A DNA stretch of 64,000 nucleotides from Hoeflea sp. BAL378 (GTDB lineage Bacteria; Pseudomonadota; Alphaproteobacteria; Rhizobiales; Rhizobiaceae): the NCBI RefSeq assembly GCF_000759435.1, contig NZ_JRJG01000044.1:1-64000 (forward strand). Reading direction: 5' to 3'. Of this stretch, positions 29,063 through 38,096 are shown piece after piece. A program made the position numbers and the translations under genes. The notes below the pieces were generated by a model, which worked only from the letters and a program-made list of their open reading frames with translations, was not told the DNA's origin and ran no database searches. How positions within the stretch are numbered: the first letter of the stretch is position 1; each line of letters starts with the position of its first letter.

Positions 29063-29698
29063 TTAGAACTTCATGCCGATACCGAGACGGACCGAATGGT
29101 CGTCGAAGCCGGTCGACACGTTGGTGCCGCCGAGATTGTAGTCCTTCGACTGATAGTCGGTGTAACGGTATTCAAGCCGCGTGGTGATCTTCTCGGTCAC
29201 GAAGGCTTCGGCGCCCGCACCGGCGGTCCAGCCGAAGTGGGTGTTGCTGTCCGAACCGACCGCATTGCTGAGCTCGGCCTTGGTGGCTGCGACACCGCCG
29301 GTTGCGTAGATCAGGAACGGATTGACATCCATGCCCAGACGCGCGCGGAGCGAGCCGTTGAAGCCCTGTTCGCCGGTCGTGGTGCCGGACGTCACGTCTG
29401 CACCGGAATAACCGACGTCAGCTTCAACACCATAGACGATGTTGTCGGACTGCCAGTTGTAACCACCGTAGACGCCGCCGCCGAAGCCGTCGGCATTGCC
29501 GGCAGGCGCGTCGAATTCGCCCCACTTGTATTCGCCGTAGCCACCGAGGTAACCGCCCGACCACACATAGGTCTGCGGCAGGACTTCAGCGACCGGAGGT
29601 TCGGGAGGCTGCTCCATGATCGCGTCCGCGGCCAGCACGGGACCGGCGAGCGGCATGCAAAGGGCTGCGGCCAGCAGTGCCAGTTTACGAGTACGCAT
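29063..29698 (-). CDS. Omp25/Omp31-family outer membrane beta-barrel protein
   Basis: A 211-residue protein with a signal peptide (MRTRKLALLAAALCMPLAGP then VLAADA) and an eight-stranded barrel pattern typical of the rhizobial Omp25/31 family: YVWSGGYLGGYGEYKWG at the start, repeated aromatic-Gly hairpins, TTRLEYRYTDY, and a terminal Phe in HSVRLGIGMKF for BAM recognition. AGGAG lies upstream of the ATG at 29698; an upstream in-frame start adding ten residues is unlikely. It is probably abundant at the cell surface. Confidence 0.92.
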   Translation of the reverse strand: MRTRKLALLAAALCMPLAGPVLAADAIMEQPPEPPVAEVLPQTYVWSGGYLGGYGEYKWGEFDAPAGNADGFGGGVYGGYNWQSDNIVYGVEADVGYSGADVTSGTTTGEQGFNGSLRARLGMDVNPFLIYATGGVAATKAELSNAVGSDSNTHFGWTAGAGAEAFVTEKITTRLEYRYTDYQSKDYNLGGTNVSTGFDDHSVRLGIGMKF

Positions 29699-30057
29699 AT
29701 TATTCTCCTTGTTAGCTTCAGCCCTCACAACACAGAGAGCGTGAAATTGTTCCGGCCCTTCACAACTCAGAGGACCTGAATCTCAAGACGGTTGGGAAGC
29801 CCGCTTTCGACATGGCCAAAGATGGACACCGAATGCGGCGCCCGCGAAGCCGAAATGTGGAAACACAGCGGCAGAAAAAGGGCAGCCCCCGCTGTTGCGG
29901 AATGGCAACAAATTCGCAGGCTTCCCCGTGTTTGCCCGGTCTATGTCCGGTTTGGACCCGCAGTGCGCGGGCGTTCCATTGCGTTCGCGGGCCTGCTGCC
30001 TATATGGCAGGGCGACCGCACCATCCGAAATAAGACCGAGAGAGTTGATTCCCACGC
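29699..30057. other. 359-bp divergent intergenic region, omp25-like gene / CaCA exchanger
   Basis: It should hold the promoters of both divergent genes, but no clear -35/-10 pair stands out. A 13-bp direct repeat, TCACAACACAGAG (29726-29738) and TCACAACTCAGAG (29760-29772), 12 of 13 identical and 34 bp apart, lies in the 5' region of the omp gene. The short open frames seen here lack ribosome-binding sites and are not called. Confidence 0.5.
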
Positions 30058-30996
30058 ATGTTGAGCATTGTGACCCTTATCGCGGGCCTGGTCGTCCTTG
30101 TCCTTGCAGGTGACTATCTGGTGCGCGGCGCTGTCGCGCTCGCGGAAAAACTCTCCATCGATCCGCTGATCATAGGCCTCACCATCGTGGCGTTCGGCAC
30201 CTCGGCGCCGGAGCTGTTCGTGTCGTTCCAGGCTGCCCTGGACGGCGTCTCCGGCATCGCCGTGGGCAATATCATCGGCTCCAACATCGCCAATGTGCTG
30301 CTGGTGCTCGGCGCCCCGGCGCTGCTGATGAGCGTGAGCTGCCGCGAGAACGGTCTCGGCGTGTCGCTGGTGGTGATGATGGTCATCACCGTCACGCTGA
30401 TGGCGATGATGTGGTTCGAGCCCCTGAGCCGGCTCGACGGCGTGATCCTGCTTCTCATGCTCGCGGGCTATCTCGGCTGGCAGATCCGGGCGGCGCGCCG
30501 GCACCAGATGGCGAGTGTCCCCGACTATCACGACGAAGTCGCGGACGTGCCGCGGGAGACCTGGAAGACGGCGGCCTTCCTCATCGGCGGGCTGATCGGG
30601 CTTCCCATCGGCGCCTGGCTCACCGTGGAGAGCGCCTCGCACATCGCGCGCATGCTCGGCGCCTCCGACACCGTCATCGGCCTGACCATCGTCGCCGTCG
30701 GCACCTCGCTGCCGGAGCTGGTGACCTCGATGATGGCCGCCTGGCGCAAATCCGGCGCGGTGATGATCGGCAATGTCGTCGGCTCCAACATCTTCAACAT
30801 CGGCCTGATCCTGGGCGGCACCTCGGTGATCCTGCCGCTGGACGTGGATGCCCGCATCGTCAGCATCGACATGTGGGTGATGCTGGCCGCCGCCATCCTG
30901 GTCGTGGCGCTGGCGCACTGGAACGTGCCGATCAAAAAGCTGGGCGGCCTGGCTATGCTTGCGGCGTTCTCGGTCTATATCTTCTCGGTGTTCTAA
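30058..30996 (+). CDS. calcium/sodium antiporter, CaCA family (YrbG-like)
   Basis: A 312-residue membrane protein with about ten helices in two inverted halves. Each half has an alpha-repeat: TIVAFGTSAPELFVS with GNIIGSNIANVL, and TIVAVGTSLPELVTS with GNVVGSNIFNIG, carrying the acidic ion-binding residues. It exchanges Na+ or H+ for Ca2+ across the inner membrane in characterised relatives; the ion pair here is not proven. The central hydrophilic loop (about residues 140-170) is short, as in YrbG. Confidence 0.93.
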   Translation: MLSIVTLIAGLVVLVLAGDYLVRGAVALAEKLSIDPLIIGLTIVAFGTSAPELFVSFQAALDGVSGIAVGNIIGSNIANVLLVLGAPALLMSVSCRENGLGVSLVVMMVITVTLMAMMWFEPLSRLDGVILLLMLAGYLGWQIRAARRHQMASVPDYHDEVADVPRETWKTAAFLIGGLIGLPIGAWLTVESASHIARMLGASDTVIGLTIVAVGTSLPELVTSMMAAWRKSGAVMIGNVVGSNIFNIGLILGGTSVILPLDVDARIVSIDMWVMLAAAILVVALAHWNVPIKKLGGLAMLAAFSVYIFSVF

Positions 30997-31045
30997 GAGG
31001 AAACCGCCGCCATCCCGGTGGCGGACAGGGGCCGGGGAAAACAGC

Positions 31046-31807
31046 ATGCCTGACAAGGGGACGGTACTGGTGACGGGCGCGGGCCGCCGCATCGGCAAGG
31101 CCATCGCGCTCGATCTCGGCGCCCAAGGCTACCGCGTCGCCGTCCACGCTAACCGCAGCCGCGCGGAAGCCGAGGCGGTGGCCGGCACGATCCGCGATGC
31201 GGGCGGGACGGCGGAGGTGTTTCTCGCCGACCTTTCCGACAGTGCCGCGGTGCGCACGCTCCATGCCGAGGTGTCGGCCCGGCTCGACGCTCCCGGCATC
31301 ATCGTCAACAACGCCTCGATCTTTGAGGACGACGACGTGCGCGACTTCGACGAGGCGGCGTTCGACAGGCATTTCGCCCTCCATCTCAAGGCGCCGGCGA
31401 TCCTGGCCGAGGCCATGGCCAGGAGCCTGGGCGGCGACAGCGACGGGCTGATCGTCAACATCATCGACCAGCGTGTGTGGCGGCTGACGCCGCGCTATTT
31501 CTCCTACACTTTGTCGAAATCGGCGCTGTGGACGGCGACACGCACCATGGCGCTGGCGCTGGCGCCGCGCATCCGCGTCAACGCCATCGGCCCCGGCCCG
31601 ACGCTCGCCAACGAGCGCCAGAACGCCCAGGACTTCGCCCGGCAGGCGCAAGCGGTGCCGCTCAGGCACGGGCCGGAGCTCGCCGAATTCGGCGCGACCA
31701 TCCGCTACCTGCACCAGGCCCGCTCGGTCACCGGGCAGATGATCGCGCTCGACGGCGGCCAGCACCTGGCGTGGCAGACGCCGGATGTGGTCGGCGTCGG
31801 CGAATAG
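31046..31807 (+). CDS. SDR-family pteridine/dihydrofolate reductase-like (FolM/PTR1-like)
   Basis: A 253-residue short-chain dehydrogenase. The cofactor loop TGAGRRIGKAIA begins at residue 10, and R37 in HANRSR suggests NADPH. The catalytic Tyr-Lys pair is Y154 and K158 (SYTLSK). The usual Ser is absent; D141 lies 13 residues before the Tyr, exactly as in pteridine reductase PTR1 and FolM. This points to reduction of a pterin such as dihydromonapterin or dihydrofolate rather than a typical alcohol. It ends with the standard ALDGGQHL motif. Confidence 0.85.
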   Translation: MPDKGTVLVTGAGRRIGKAIALDLGAQGYRVAVHANRSRAEAEAVAGTIRDAGGTAEVFLADLSDSAAVRTLHAEVSARLDAPGIIVNNASIFEDDDVRDFDEAAFDRHFALHLKAPAILAEAMARSLGGDSDGLIVNIIDQRVWRLTPRYFSYTLSKSALWTATRTMALALAPRIRVNAIGPGPTLANERQNAQDFARQAQAVPLRHGPELAEFGATIRYLHQARSVTGQMIALDGGQHLAWQTPDVVGVGE

Positions 31808-31855
31808 GCCCCGCTTCGGCGCGAACGGCACGGGGGCGGACGCGGCGCGGCCGGA

Positions 31856-32374
31856 TCAGGCCCTGTTCGCCCGGCGCGCCCGCTCGATGTCGGTCATGCC
31901 ATCATGGTCGCCCATCTCGCGCGCCGGGACATCGTCCCACCAGTCGTCGCGCAAGGGCTTGCGGTCGGGATTGACCGGATAATAGATCCGGTTCTCGGCC
32001 TTGCTGGTCTCGCCCACCACCAGCAGGCGCACCTCGGCGTCGGAATTGTTGAGAAAGCTGTGGGACTGGCCGGTGCCCGCCGGGAAGCCGACCGAATCGC
32101 CCGGCTTGAGCCGGTGCAGCACGCCGTCGAGCCAGGCATCCGGCGCGCCTTCGAGGACATAGACGAATTCTTCCTCATGGCTTTCCGCATGGGGAAAGGA
32201 GGTGCGGCGGCCGGGCGGCAGCCGGACGTGGTGAATGCCGAGCCGGTCAAGGCCGAAATGCCGGCCGAGCGCCGCGCCGATGCCCAGCAGTTCGTCGTCG
32301 TCGCGGTAATGCGCGGTGTCGGGACCCTCGACCTCGGACCAGTGGGCGATGCAGGCGGGACGGTTGGTGGGCAT
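31856..32374 (-). CDS. cupin domain protein
   Basis: A 172-residue single-domain cupin. GIHHVRLPPGRRTSFPHAESHEEEFVYVLEG matches cupin motif 1 with His and Glu metal ligands, and PGDSVGFPAGTGQSHSFLN matches motif 2. A charged C-terminal tail follows. The enzyme or binding function is unknown; sugar isomerase-type and dioxygenase-type cupins share these motifs. AGGAG ten bases before the ATG at 32374 selects the start over upstream in-frame codons. It is convergent with the SDR gene and divergent from uvrC. Confidence 0.87.
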   Translation of the reverse strand: MPTNRPACIAHWSEVEGPDTAHYRDDDELLGIGAALGRHFGLDRLGIHHVRLPPGRRTSFPHAESHEEEFVYVLEGAPDAWLDGVLHRLKPGDSVGFPAGTGQSHSFLNNSDAEVRLLVVGETSKAENRIYYPVNPDRKPLRDDWWDDVPAREMGDHDGMTDIERARRANRA

Positions 32375-32614
32375 GGCGGTGTCTCCTGTTTCCGGACGGC
32401 TCCGGCCGCGACTGTGGGGCATGGCGAGATCCATGCCGGGCAAAGCGGCTTGGCGCAATGAGCCTTACAGGAACGTCCTGACGGTTTTTGACAGCAGCCC
32501 GATATAGGAGCGGCCGGTGGCCTGCTTGATAAAACCGGCCGTTCCCTCCAGATAACGGCAAGACACGACACCGCCTCTTGCCCGCACCGGGCCGGAGCCT
32601 GATAAGATCCCGGA

Positions 32615-34702
32615 ATGACTCGCGAGACCGACTCCACTCCCAAAATCGCCAAAGCCGCCCTCCAGTCCGATGGCGGCGTGATCTATGCGGAAACCGACGG
32701 CGACGAGGACGACACGGCCGAGGTCGACGCCCCCCTGCCCGTCGATGTCGCCAATGTCGCGGGCATCGAGTGGAACGAGAGCCCGGGACTGGCCGCGGGG
32801 ATGAAGGGCGCCGAAGTCATCCAGGCCTTCGTGAGGCACCTGCCCAACCAGCCCGGCGTCTACCGGATGATGAACGAGGCCGGCGACGTGCTCTATGTCG
32901 GCAAGGCGCGAAGTCTCAAGAAGCGGGTGACGAACTACGCGCAGGGCCGCGGCCATTCCAATCGCATCACTCGGATGATCGCGCAGACGGTCAACATGGA
33001 ATTCGTCACCACGCGCACCGAGACCGAGGCGCTGCTGCTCGAGGCGAACCTGATCAAGCGGCTGAAGCCGCGCTTCAACGTGCTGATGCGCGACGACAAG
33101 TCGTTCCCCTATATCCTGATCACCGGCGACCATGAGGCCCCGGCGATCTTCAAGCATCGCGGCGCGCGATCGCGCAAGGGCGCCTATTTCGGCCCCTTCG
33201 CCTCGGCCGGCGCCGTCGGGCGGACCATCAACGCGCTGCAGCGGGCATTCCTGCTCAGGACCTGCACCGACAGCGTCTACGAAAGCCGGACGCGGCCGTG
33301 CCTGCTCTACCAGATCAAGCGCTGCTCCGGCCCCTGCACCGGCGAGATCGACGCCGAGGGTTACGGCCGGCTCGTGGGCGAGGCCAAGGATTTCCTCTCC
33401 GGCCGCAGCCAGGCGGTGAAGTCGCACCTGTCGGCGGCGATGCAGGAGGCCTCCGAGGATCTCGATTTCGAGCGCGCTGCGGTCTACCGGGACCGGCTCT
33501 CGGCGCTCAGCCATGTGCAGAGCCACCAGGGCATCAACCCGCGCACGGTGGAAGAGGCTGACGTCTTCGCCATCCACCACGACGCGGGCATGGCCTGCAT
33601 CCAGGTGTTCTTCTTCCGCACCGGGCAGAACTGGGGCAACCGCGCCTATTTCCCCAAGGCCGATCCCTCGCTCGCCGCGGGCGAGATCCTCGGCGCCTTC
33701 ATCGGCCAGTTCTACGACGACAAGCCGACGCCGCGGATGATCCTTGTCTCGGACGATTTCGAGGACCGGGAACTGCTGGCCGAGGCGCTCGGCGTGCGCA
33801 TGGAGCGCAAGGTCTCGATCACCGTGCCGCAGCGCGGGGAGAAGCGCGAACTGGTCGAGCAGGTGCTCAACAATGCCCGCGAGGCCCATGGCCGCAACCT
33901 GGCCGAGACCGCCTCGCAGACGCGGCTGCTGCAGGGGTTGGCCGAAACCTTCAACCTGGCGCATCCGCCCCGCCGCATCGAGGTCTACGACAACTCGCAC
34001 ATCATGGGCACCAACGCGGTGGGCGGGATGATCGTCGCCGGTCCCGAAGGGTTCGTGAAGAACCAGTACCGCAAGTTCAACATCAAATCGACCGAGATCA
34101 CTCCGGGCGACGACTTCGGCATGATGCGCGAGGTGATGCAGCGGCGCTTCTCGCGGCTGATCAAGGAGCATGGCGACGGACCGGTCAAGCCCGAGGAAGC
34201 ATCGGGCGACGATGCCGACTCCATTGCGCCGGCCGGCATGCCGGCCTGGCCCGACCTGGTGCTGATCGACGGCGGCAAGGGCCAGATGAGCGCGGTCAGG
34301 GCCATCTTCGAGGAGCTCGGCATCGCCGACAAGATCACCGCCATCGGCGTCGCCAAGGGCATGGACCGCGAGGCCGGGCGCGAACGGTTCTTCGTCGAGG
34401 GCAAGCCCGATTTCACCCTGCCGCCGCGCGATCCGGTCCTGTATTTCGTCCAGCGGTTGCGCGACGAGGCGCACCGCTTCGCCATCGGCTCGCACCGGGC
34501 GCGGCGCAAGAAGGAGCTGGTCGCCAATCCGCTCGACGAGATCGCCGGCATCGGGCCTTCCCGCAAGCGGGCGCTGCTGCACCATTTCGGCACCGCCAAG
34601 GCCGTGTCGCGCGCGGGCGTCGACGACCTGATGACCGTGGAGGGCATTTCCGAGACGGTGGCCGAACTGATCTACAATCATTTTCACGAGGAAAACCGGT
34701 AG
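32615..34702 (+). CDS. uvrC: excinuclease ABC subunit C
   Basis: A 695-residue nuclease that makes both incisions in nucleotide-excision repair with UvrAB. After an acidic N-terminal extension of about 65 residues come the GIY-YIG nuclease domain (PGVYRM ... [14 protein letters not shown]), the UVR UvrB-binding motif near residue 275, the RNase H-like 5' nuclease domain ([20 protein letters not shown]), and C-terminal helix-hairpin-helix motifs ([17 protein letters not shown]). N-terminal extensions are usual in rhizobial UvrC. pgsA follows after 116 bp. Confidence 0.96.
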   Translation: MTRETDSTPKIAKAALQSDGGVIYAETDGDEDDTAEVDAPLPVDVANVAGIEWNESPGLAAGMKGAEVIQAFVRHLPNQPGVYRMMNEAGDVLYVGKARSLKKRVTNYAQGRGHSNRITRMIAQTVNMEFVTTRTETEALLLEANLIKRLKPRFNVLMRDDKSFPYILITGDHEAPAIFKHRGARSRKGAYFGPFASAGAVGRTINALQRAFLLRTCTDSVYESRTRPCLLYQIKRCSGPCTGEIDAEGYGRLVGEAKDFLSGRSQAVKSHLSAAMQEASEDLDFERAAVYRDRLSALSHVQSHQGINPRTVEEADVFAIHHDAGMACIQVFFFRTGQNWGNRAYFPKADPSLAAGEILGAFIGQFYDDKPTPRMILVSDDFEDRELLAEALGVRMERKVSITVPQRGEKRELVEQVLNNAREAHGRNLAETASQTRLLQGLAETFNLAHPPRRIEVYDNSHIMGTNAVGGMIVAGPEGFVKNQYRKFNIKSTEITPGDDFGMMREVMQRRFSRLIKEHGDGPVKPEEASGDDADSIAPAGMPAWPDLVLIDGGKGQMSAVRAIFEELGIADKITAIGVAKGMDREAGRERFFVEGKPDFTLPPRDPVLYFVQRLRDEAHRFAIGSHRARRKKELVANPLDEIAGIGPSRKRALLHHFGTAKAVSRAGVDDLMTVEGISETVAELIYNHFHEENR

Positions 34703-34818
34703 GGCCTGCCGGATTCCGATCATATTTGCGGCATTTGCGCGCGAAGCTGTGGAGCAGCGGTTGACCTTGAGGGTCGCTCCCGCGCATCTTGCGCGAAATC
34801 CGGACAACGGGGTGATCC

Positions 34819-35403
34819 ATGGCGTCGCACGCGCTCAACATACCGAACATGCTGACCTACGGGCGGATTGTCGCCGTCCCGTTGATTGTGCTGTGCTTTT
34901 TCATCGAAGGCCGGCTGCATGGCTCGGATTTCGCGCGCTGGGCGGCGCTGGCGATCTTCGTCGTCGCGTCGGTGACCGATTTCTTCGACGGCTATCTGGC
35001 CCGGATCTGGGACCAGACCTCCAATATCGGCCGCATGCTCGACCCGATCGCCGACAAGCTGCTGGTCTCCTCGATCCTGCTGCTGATCGCCGCCGACGGC
35101 ACCATCGCCGGCTGGTCGATCTGGGCGGCGATCATCATCCTGTGCCGCGAGATCCTGGTCTCCGGCCTGCGCGAATATCTGGCGGCGCTGAAGGTCTCAG
35201 TGCCGGTGACGCGGATCGCCAAATGGAAGACGACGCTGCAGATGATCGCGCTCGGCTTCCTGCTCGCCGGTCCCGCCGGCGACAAGGTGCTGCCCTACAC
35301 GACCGAAATCGGCATCGGCATGCTCTGGCTTGCTGCGCTGATCACGATTTACACCGGCTACGACTATTTCCGGGCCGGACTCAGACATGTGGTGGACGAA
35401 TGA
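34819..35403 (+). CDS. pgsA: CDP-diacylglycerol-glycerol-3-phosphate 3-phosphatidyltransferase
   Basis: A 194-residue inner-membrane enzyme that makes phosphatidylglycerol-phosphate, the first step to PG and cardiolipin. It starts NIPNMLTYGRI, typical of PgsA. The catalytic motif is TDFFDGYLARIWDQTSNIG then RMLDPIADKL, matching DG-x2-AR-x8-G-x3-D-x3-D. CREILVSGLREYLA is another PgsA block. Order uvrC-pgsA-moaD-moaE is conserved in rhizobia. The stop overlaps the moaD ATG (ATGA). Confidence 0.95.
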   Translation: MASHALNIPNMLTYGRIVAVPLIVLCFFIEGRLHGSDFARWAALAIFVVASVTDFFDGYLARIWDQTSNIGRMLDPIADKLLVSSILLLIAADGTIAGWSIWAAIIILCREILVSGLREYLAALKVSVPVTRIAKWKTTLQMIALGFLLAGPAGDKVLPYTTEIGIGMLWLAALITIYTGYDYFRAGLRHVVDE

Positions 35404-35657
35404 GCGTGAGACTTGTCTATTTCGCCTGGGTGCGCGAGCGCATCGGCAAGGGTTCGGAGGAGATCGAGCTTCCCGACACCGTGAAAACCGTGGGCGAGCT
35501 GATCGCCCATCTCGCCACCCTCGGCGAGGAATACGAGGCGGCCTTCCAGGTGCCCGGCGTGATCCGCGCGGCGCTTGACGAGGAACATGCCGATCATGAC
35601 GAAGCCATTGGCGGCACGCGCGAAATCGCGCTGTTTCCGCCGATGACGGGAGGCTGA
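35400..35657 (+). CDS. moaD: molybdopterin synthase small subunit
   Basis: An 85-residue ubiquitin-like sulfur carrier. It ends FPPMTGG, the Gly-Gly tail that becomes the thiocarboxylate donor to MoaE. VRLVYFAWVRERIG at the start matches MoaD. Its ATG overlaps the pgsA stop by 4 bp and moaE begins one base after its stop, giving a coupled set. The product supplies the pterin cofactor used by molybdoenzymes such as the one at 21986. Confidence 0.95.
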   Translation: MSVRLVYFAWVRERIGKGSEEIELPDTVKTVGELIAHLATLGEEYEAAFQVPGVIRAALDEEHADHDEAIGGTREIALFPPMTGG

Positions 35658-35658
35658 G

Positions 35659-36174
35659 ATGAGCGCCGGCCCACAGTCGCCGGACAGGACCGCGCAGGCG
35701 GTCACCGTGCGCATCCAGCCGCAGGATTTCGACATCGCCGCGGAAATCGGGGCGCTCACCGCCGGCCGCGCCGACATCGGCGCGGTGGTGAGCTTCACCG
35801 GCCTCTGCCGCGACGAGGGCGGGCGGCTCGCAGCCCTCGAGCTCGAGCATTATCCCGGCATGGCCGAGCGCGCCATCACGACAATCGCCGAGCAGGCGGT
35901 GGCGCGCTTCAAGCTCAATGGCATCACCGCGATCCACCGCCACGGGGCGATCGAGCCGGGCGGCAACATCGTGCTGGTGGTCGCCACCGCCCCGCACCGC
36001 CAGGCCGCCTTCGACGGCGCCTCGTTCCTGATGGACTACCTCAAGACCGACGCCCCCTTCTGGAAGAAGGAACATCTGAAGGACGGCGGCGCCGGCGAAT
36101 GGGTCTCGGCCAAGGACGCCGACGACAAGGCCAAGGCGAAATGGACCGAGGCGCGCGGGCAGAGCGCCCAGTGA
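35659..36174 (+). CDS. moaE: molybdopterin synthase catalytic subunit
   Basis: A 171-residue MoaE that converts cyclic pyranopterin monophosphate to molybdopterin using MoaD thiocarboxylate. Conserved blocks are [41 protein letters not shown] and [12 protein letters not shown] with the catalytic lysines. A short extra N-terminus (about 18 residues) precedes the family start. Its stop overlaps the ung GTG by 4 bp. Confidence 0.95.
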   Translation: MSAGPQSPDRTAQAVTVRIQPQDFDIAAEIGALTAGRADIGAVVSFTGLCRDEGGRLAALELEHYPGMAERAITTIAEQAVARFKLNGITAIHRHGAIEPGGNIVLVVATAPHRQAAFDGASFLMDYLKTDAPFWKKEHLKDGGAGEWVSAKDADDKAKAKWTEARGQSAQ

Positions 36175-36860
36175 GTGCGGCGGTCAGGCTCGAGGAGAGC
36201 TGGAAGGCGGCGCTTTCGGACGAGTTCGCGAGCCCCTACATGGCCGAGCTCAAATCCTTCCTGACATCCGAGATCGCCGCGGGAAAGCAGGTCTTTCCGA
36301 AAGGACCGGACTACTTCGCCGCCCTGGATCTGACGCCGCTCGACCGGGTCAAGGTGGTGATCCTCGGCCAGGATCCCTATCACGGCGACGGACAGGCGCA
36401 CGGGCTGTGCTTTTCGGTGCAGCCGGGCGTGCGCGTCCCGCCCTCGCTCAAGAACATCTACAAGGAACTGGAGACGGACCTCAGCATCCCGCAGGCCCGG
36501 CACGGCAATCTCGAGAGCTGGGCGCGGCAGGGCGTGCTGCTGCTCAACGCCGTGCTGACGGTGGAGCGCGGGCTCGCCGCCTCCCATCGCGGCCGCGGCT
36601 GGGAGCGGTTCACTGACGCGGTGATCGAGAGGGTCAACGCGCTGCCGCATCCGGTGGTGTTCCTGCTCTGGGGCTCTCACGCGCAGAAGAAGGCGGCGTT
36701 CGTCGACACGGGCCGCCATCTCGTGCTCAAGGCCCCCCACCCCTCGCCGCTTTCCGCCCACACCGGATTTCTCGGCTGTCGGCATTTCTCCAAGGCCAAT
36801 GCGTTTCTGGAAAAGAACGGCATGACGCCGATCGACTGGCGCCTGCCTGAGATGCCTTGA
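36171..36860 (+). CDS. ung: uracil-DNA glycosylase (family 1)
   Basis: A 229-residue enzyme that removes uracil from DNA. The water-activating loop [18 protein letters not shown] contains the catalytic Asp, and [14 protein letters not shown] is the leucine-intercalation loop with the catalytic His. [13 protein letters not shown] is the uracil-binding Asn segment. The GTG start at 36171 overlaps moaE (GTGA) and gives [11 protein letters not shown], a normal Ung N-terminus; longer in-frame starts fall inside moaE. Convergent with the AraC gene. Confidence 0.96.
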   Translation: MSAAVRLEESWKAALSDEFASPYMAELKSFLTSEIAAGKQVFPKGPDYFAALDLTPLDRVKVVILGQDPYHGDGQAHGLCFSVQPGVRVPPSLKNIYKELETDLSIPQARHGNLESWARQGVLLLNAVLTVERGLAASHRGRGWERFTDAVIERVNALPHPVVFLLWGSHAQKKAAFVDTGRHLVLKAPHPSPLSAHTGFLGCRHFSKANAFLEKNGMTPIDWRLPEMP

Positions 36861-36924
36861 TTGCCAGCCGAGGCAGCTCAGCGGCACATCGCGCGACAGG
36901 GATCAGTCCAGCTCCCGGCGCTCG

Positions 36925-37986
36925 CTACGGCCCTCGCTGCTCCGGACTGCCCTGCCGATAGGCGGCGGGCGAGCAGCCATAGACACGCTGGAATTCCCGG
37001 TAGAAATTGGACCGCGTCAGAAAACCGGATTTGACCATGATCGTGGCGACACTGTCGTCACAACTGCGCAGCAGCTCGGCCGCATGCGCCAATCTCAGCC
37101 CATTCACATATTGCGACACATTCATGGCCTTGCTCTCGTTGATGGCATTGGACAATCTGCGCACCGGCACAGACAGGCGCCTGGCCAATCTCTGCGCGGA
37201 GAGATCCGGATCGAGATAGAGCTTCGTCGTGGTCAAAAGCTCATAGGCAGCGGCTTCGAGTTTGGCGGCTTCGCCATCGACGGATACGGGACGGGACCTG
37301 CCGGGGATCTTCTTGAGGAAACGTGGCAGAACAAACAGCACTCCGAGAAGAGCCAGGATGATCAGAATGCTGCCATAGGAGATGATAGAGGCGACCTGGC
37401 CGCTCCTGCGCAGTGCAAAGCTCACGGAAATCGCAGCTTCGAGCAAGAGAATAACCGTCAGCAGCGCCGCCGCCCACAGCATCCATCGGTGCACGTTGCG
37501 CACGGCATCAAGGCGGGCATGAATCAGCCGGTCAGGGCCCTGCCACCATCGCCAGACCAGCGCCACCGCATAGAAGAGGTAGCTGCAGACAATCACCATG
37601 TCCGCAAGCCCCAGCCTGAGCGGCAGAAGTTGCAGCCCCAGCAGCACAGCCGCCATGCCGCCCAGATGCCGCACCAGAAGCCCGGGGAACCGCTCCACGG
37701 ATACGGCGAGGGCCATGAAGGGCAAGTACATCATGGGGCCGACGAAGAGCGGCAAGAGCCGTTGAAACGTCACGAGTGTCTCCACCCCGTAGCCGAAGCG
37801 AAGCGCAACGAGCAAGGCCTCCACGCCAAACAGCGCGAAGAGCATGGAGAACAGGATTGCCGTTTGTCTGCGCCCCAGATCCAGTTGCGCGGCCAGCACC
37901 GCAATCACCGCACACAGGAGCGCCGTGAGTAGCGGAAGCGGAAAGGAAAGCAAGGAACCCTGCACCAAGTGTCCTCTTTCTTGCAT
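36925..37986 (-). CDS. membrane-anchored AraC-family transcriptional regulator
   Basis: A 353-residue protein with six or seven hydrophobic helices across residues 10-225 and a cytoplasmic AraC DNA-binding domain at about 245-345. The latter contains LSAQRLARRLSVPVRRLSNAINE (first HTH) and SVATIMVKSGFLTRSNFYREF (second HTH, with the usual AraC signature). The membrane part has no identified ligand site and could sense a membrane or extracellular signal. It is divergent from a secreted alpha/beta hydrolase with 110 bp between, suggesting control of that gene. Codon use looks less GC-biased than neighbouring genes. Confidence 0.9.
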   Translation of the reverse strand: MQERGHLVQGSLLSFPLPLLTALLCAVIAVLAAQLDLGRRQTAILFSMLFALFGVEALLVALRFGYGVETLVTFQRLLPLFVGPMMYLPFMALAVSVERFPGLLVRHLGGMAAVLLGLQLLPLRLGLADMVIVCSYLFYAVALVWRWWQGPDRLIHARLDAVRNVHRWMLWAAALLTVILLLEAAISVSFALRRSGQVASIISYGSILIILALLGVLFVLPRFLKKIPGRSRPVSVDGEAAKLEAAAYELLTTTKLYLDPDLSAQRLARRLSVPVRRLSNAINESKAMNVSQYVNGLRLAHAAELLRSCDDSVATIMVKSGFLTRSNFYREFQRVYGCSPAAYRQGSPEQRGP

Positions 37987-38096
37987 GCGATGTCCTCAAA
38001 CGCGATGAAGGACACCATTTCTGAGCTCAAACCATTGTTACTGATAGGGATTTTTGATGATTTCGGTCGGACCGACACCACCGAAAGGACCTCGCA

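Noticed and set aside
32511-32541. CGGCCGGT ... ACCGGCCG hairpin between the cupin gene and uvrC
   Set aside because: A perfect 8-bp stem but no T-tract on either strand and a 15-nt loop; not enough to call a terminator or riboswitch.
32465-34807. 780-codon minus-strand frame opposite uvrC
   Set aside because: Antisense shadow of uvrC. Its last 25 codons lie outside uvrC and look slightly protein-like, but there is no clear start for a separate small gene.
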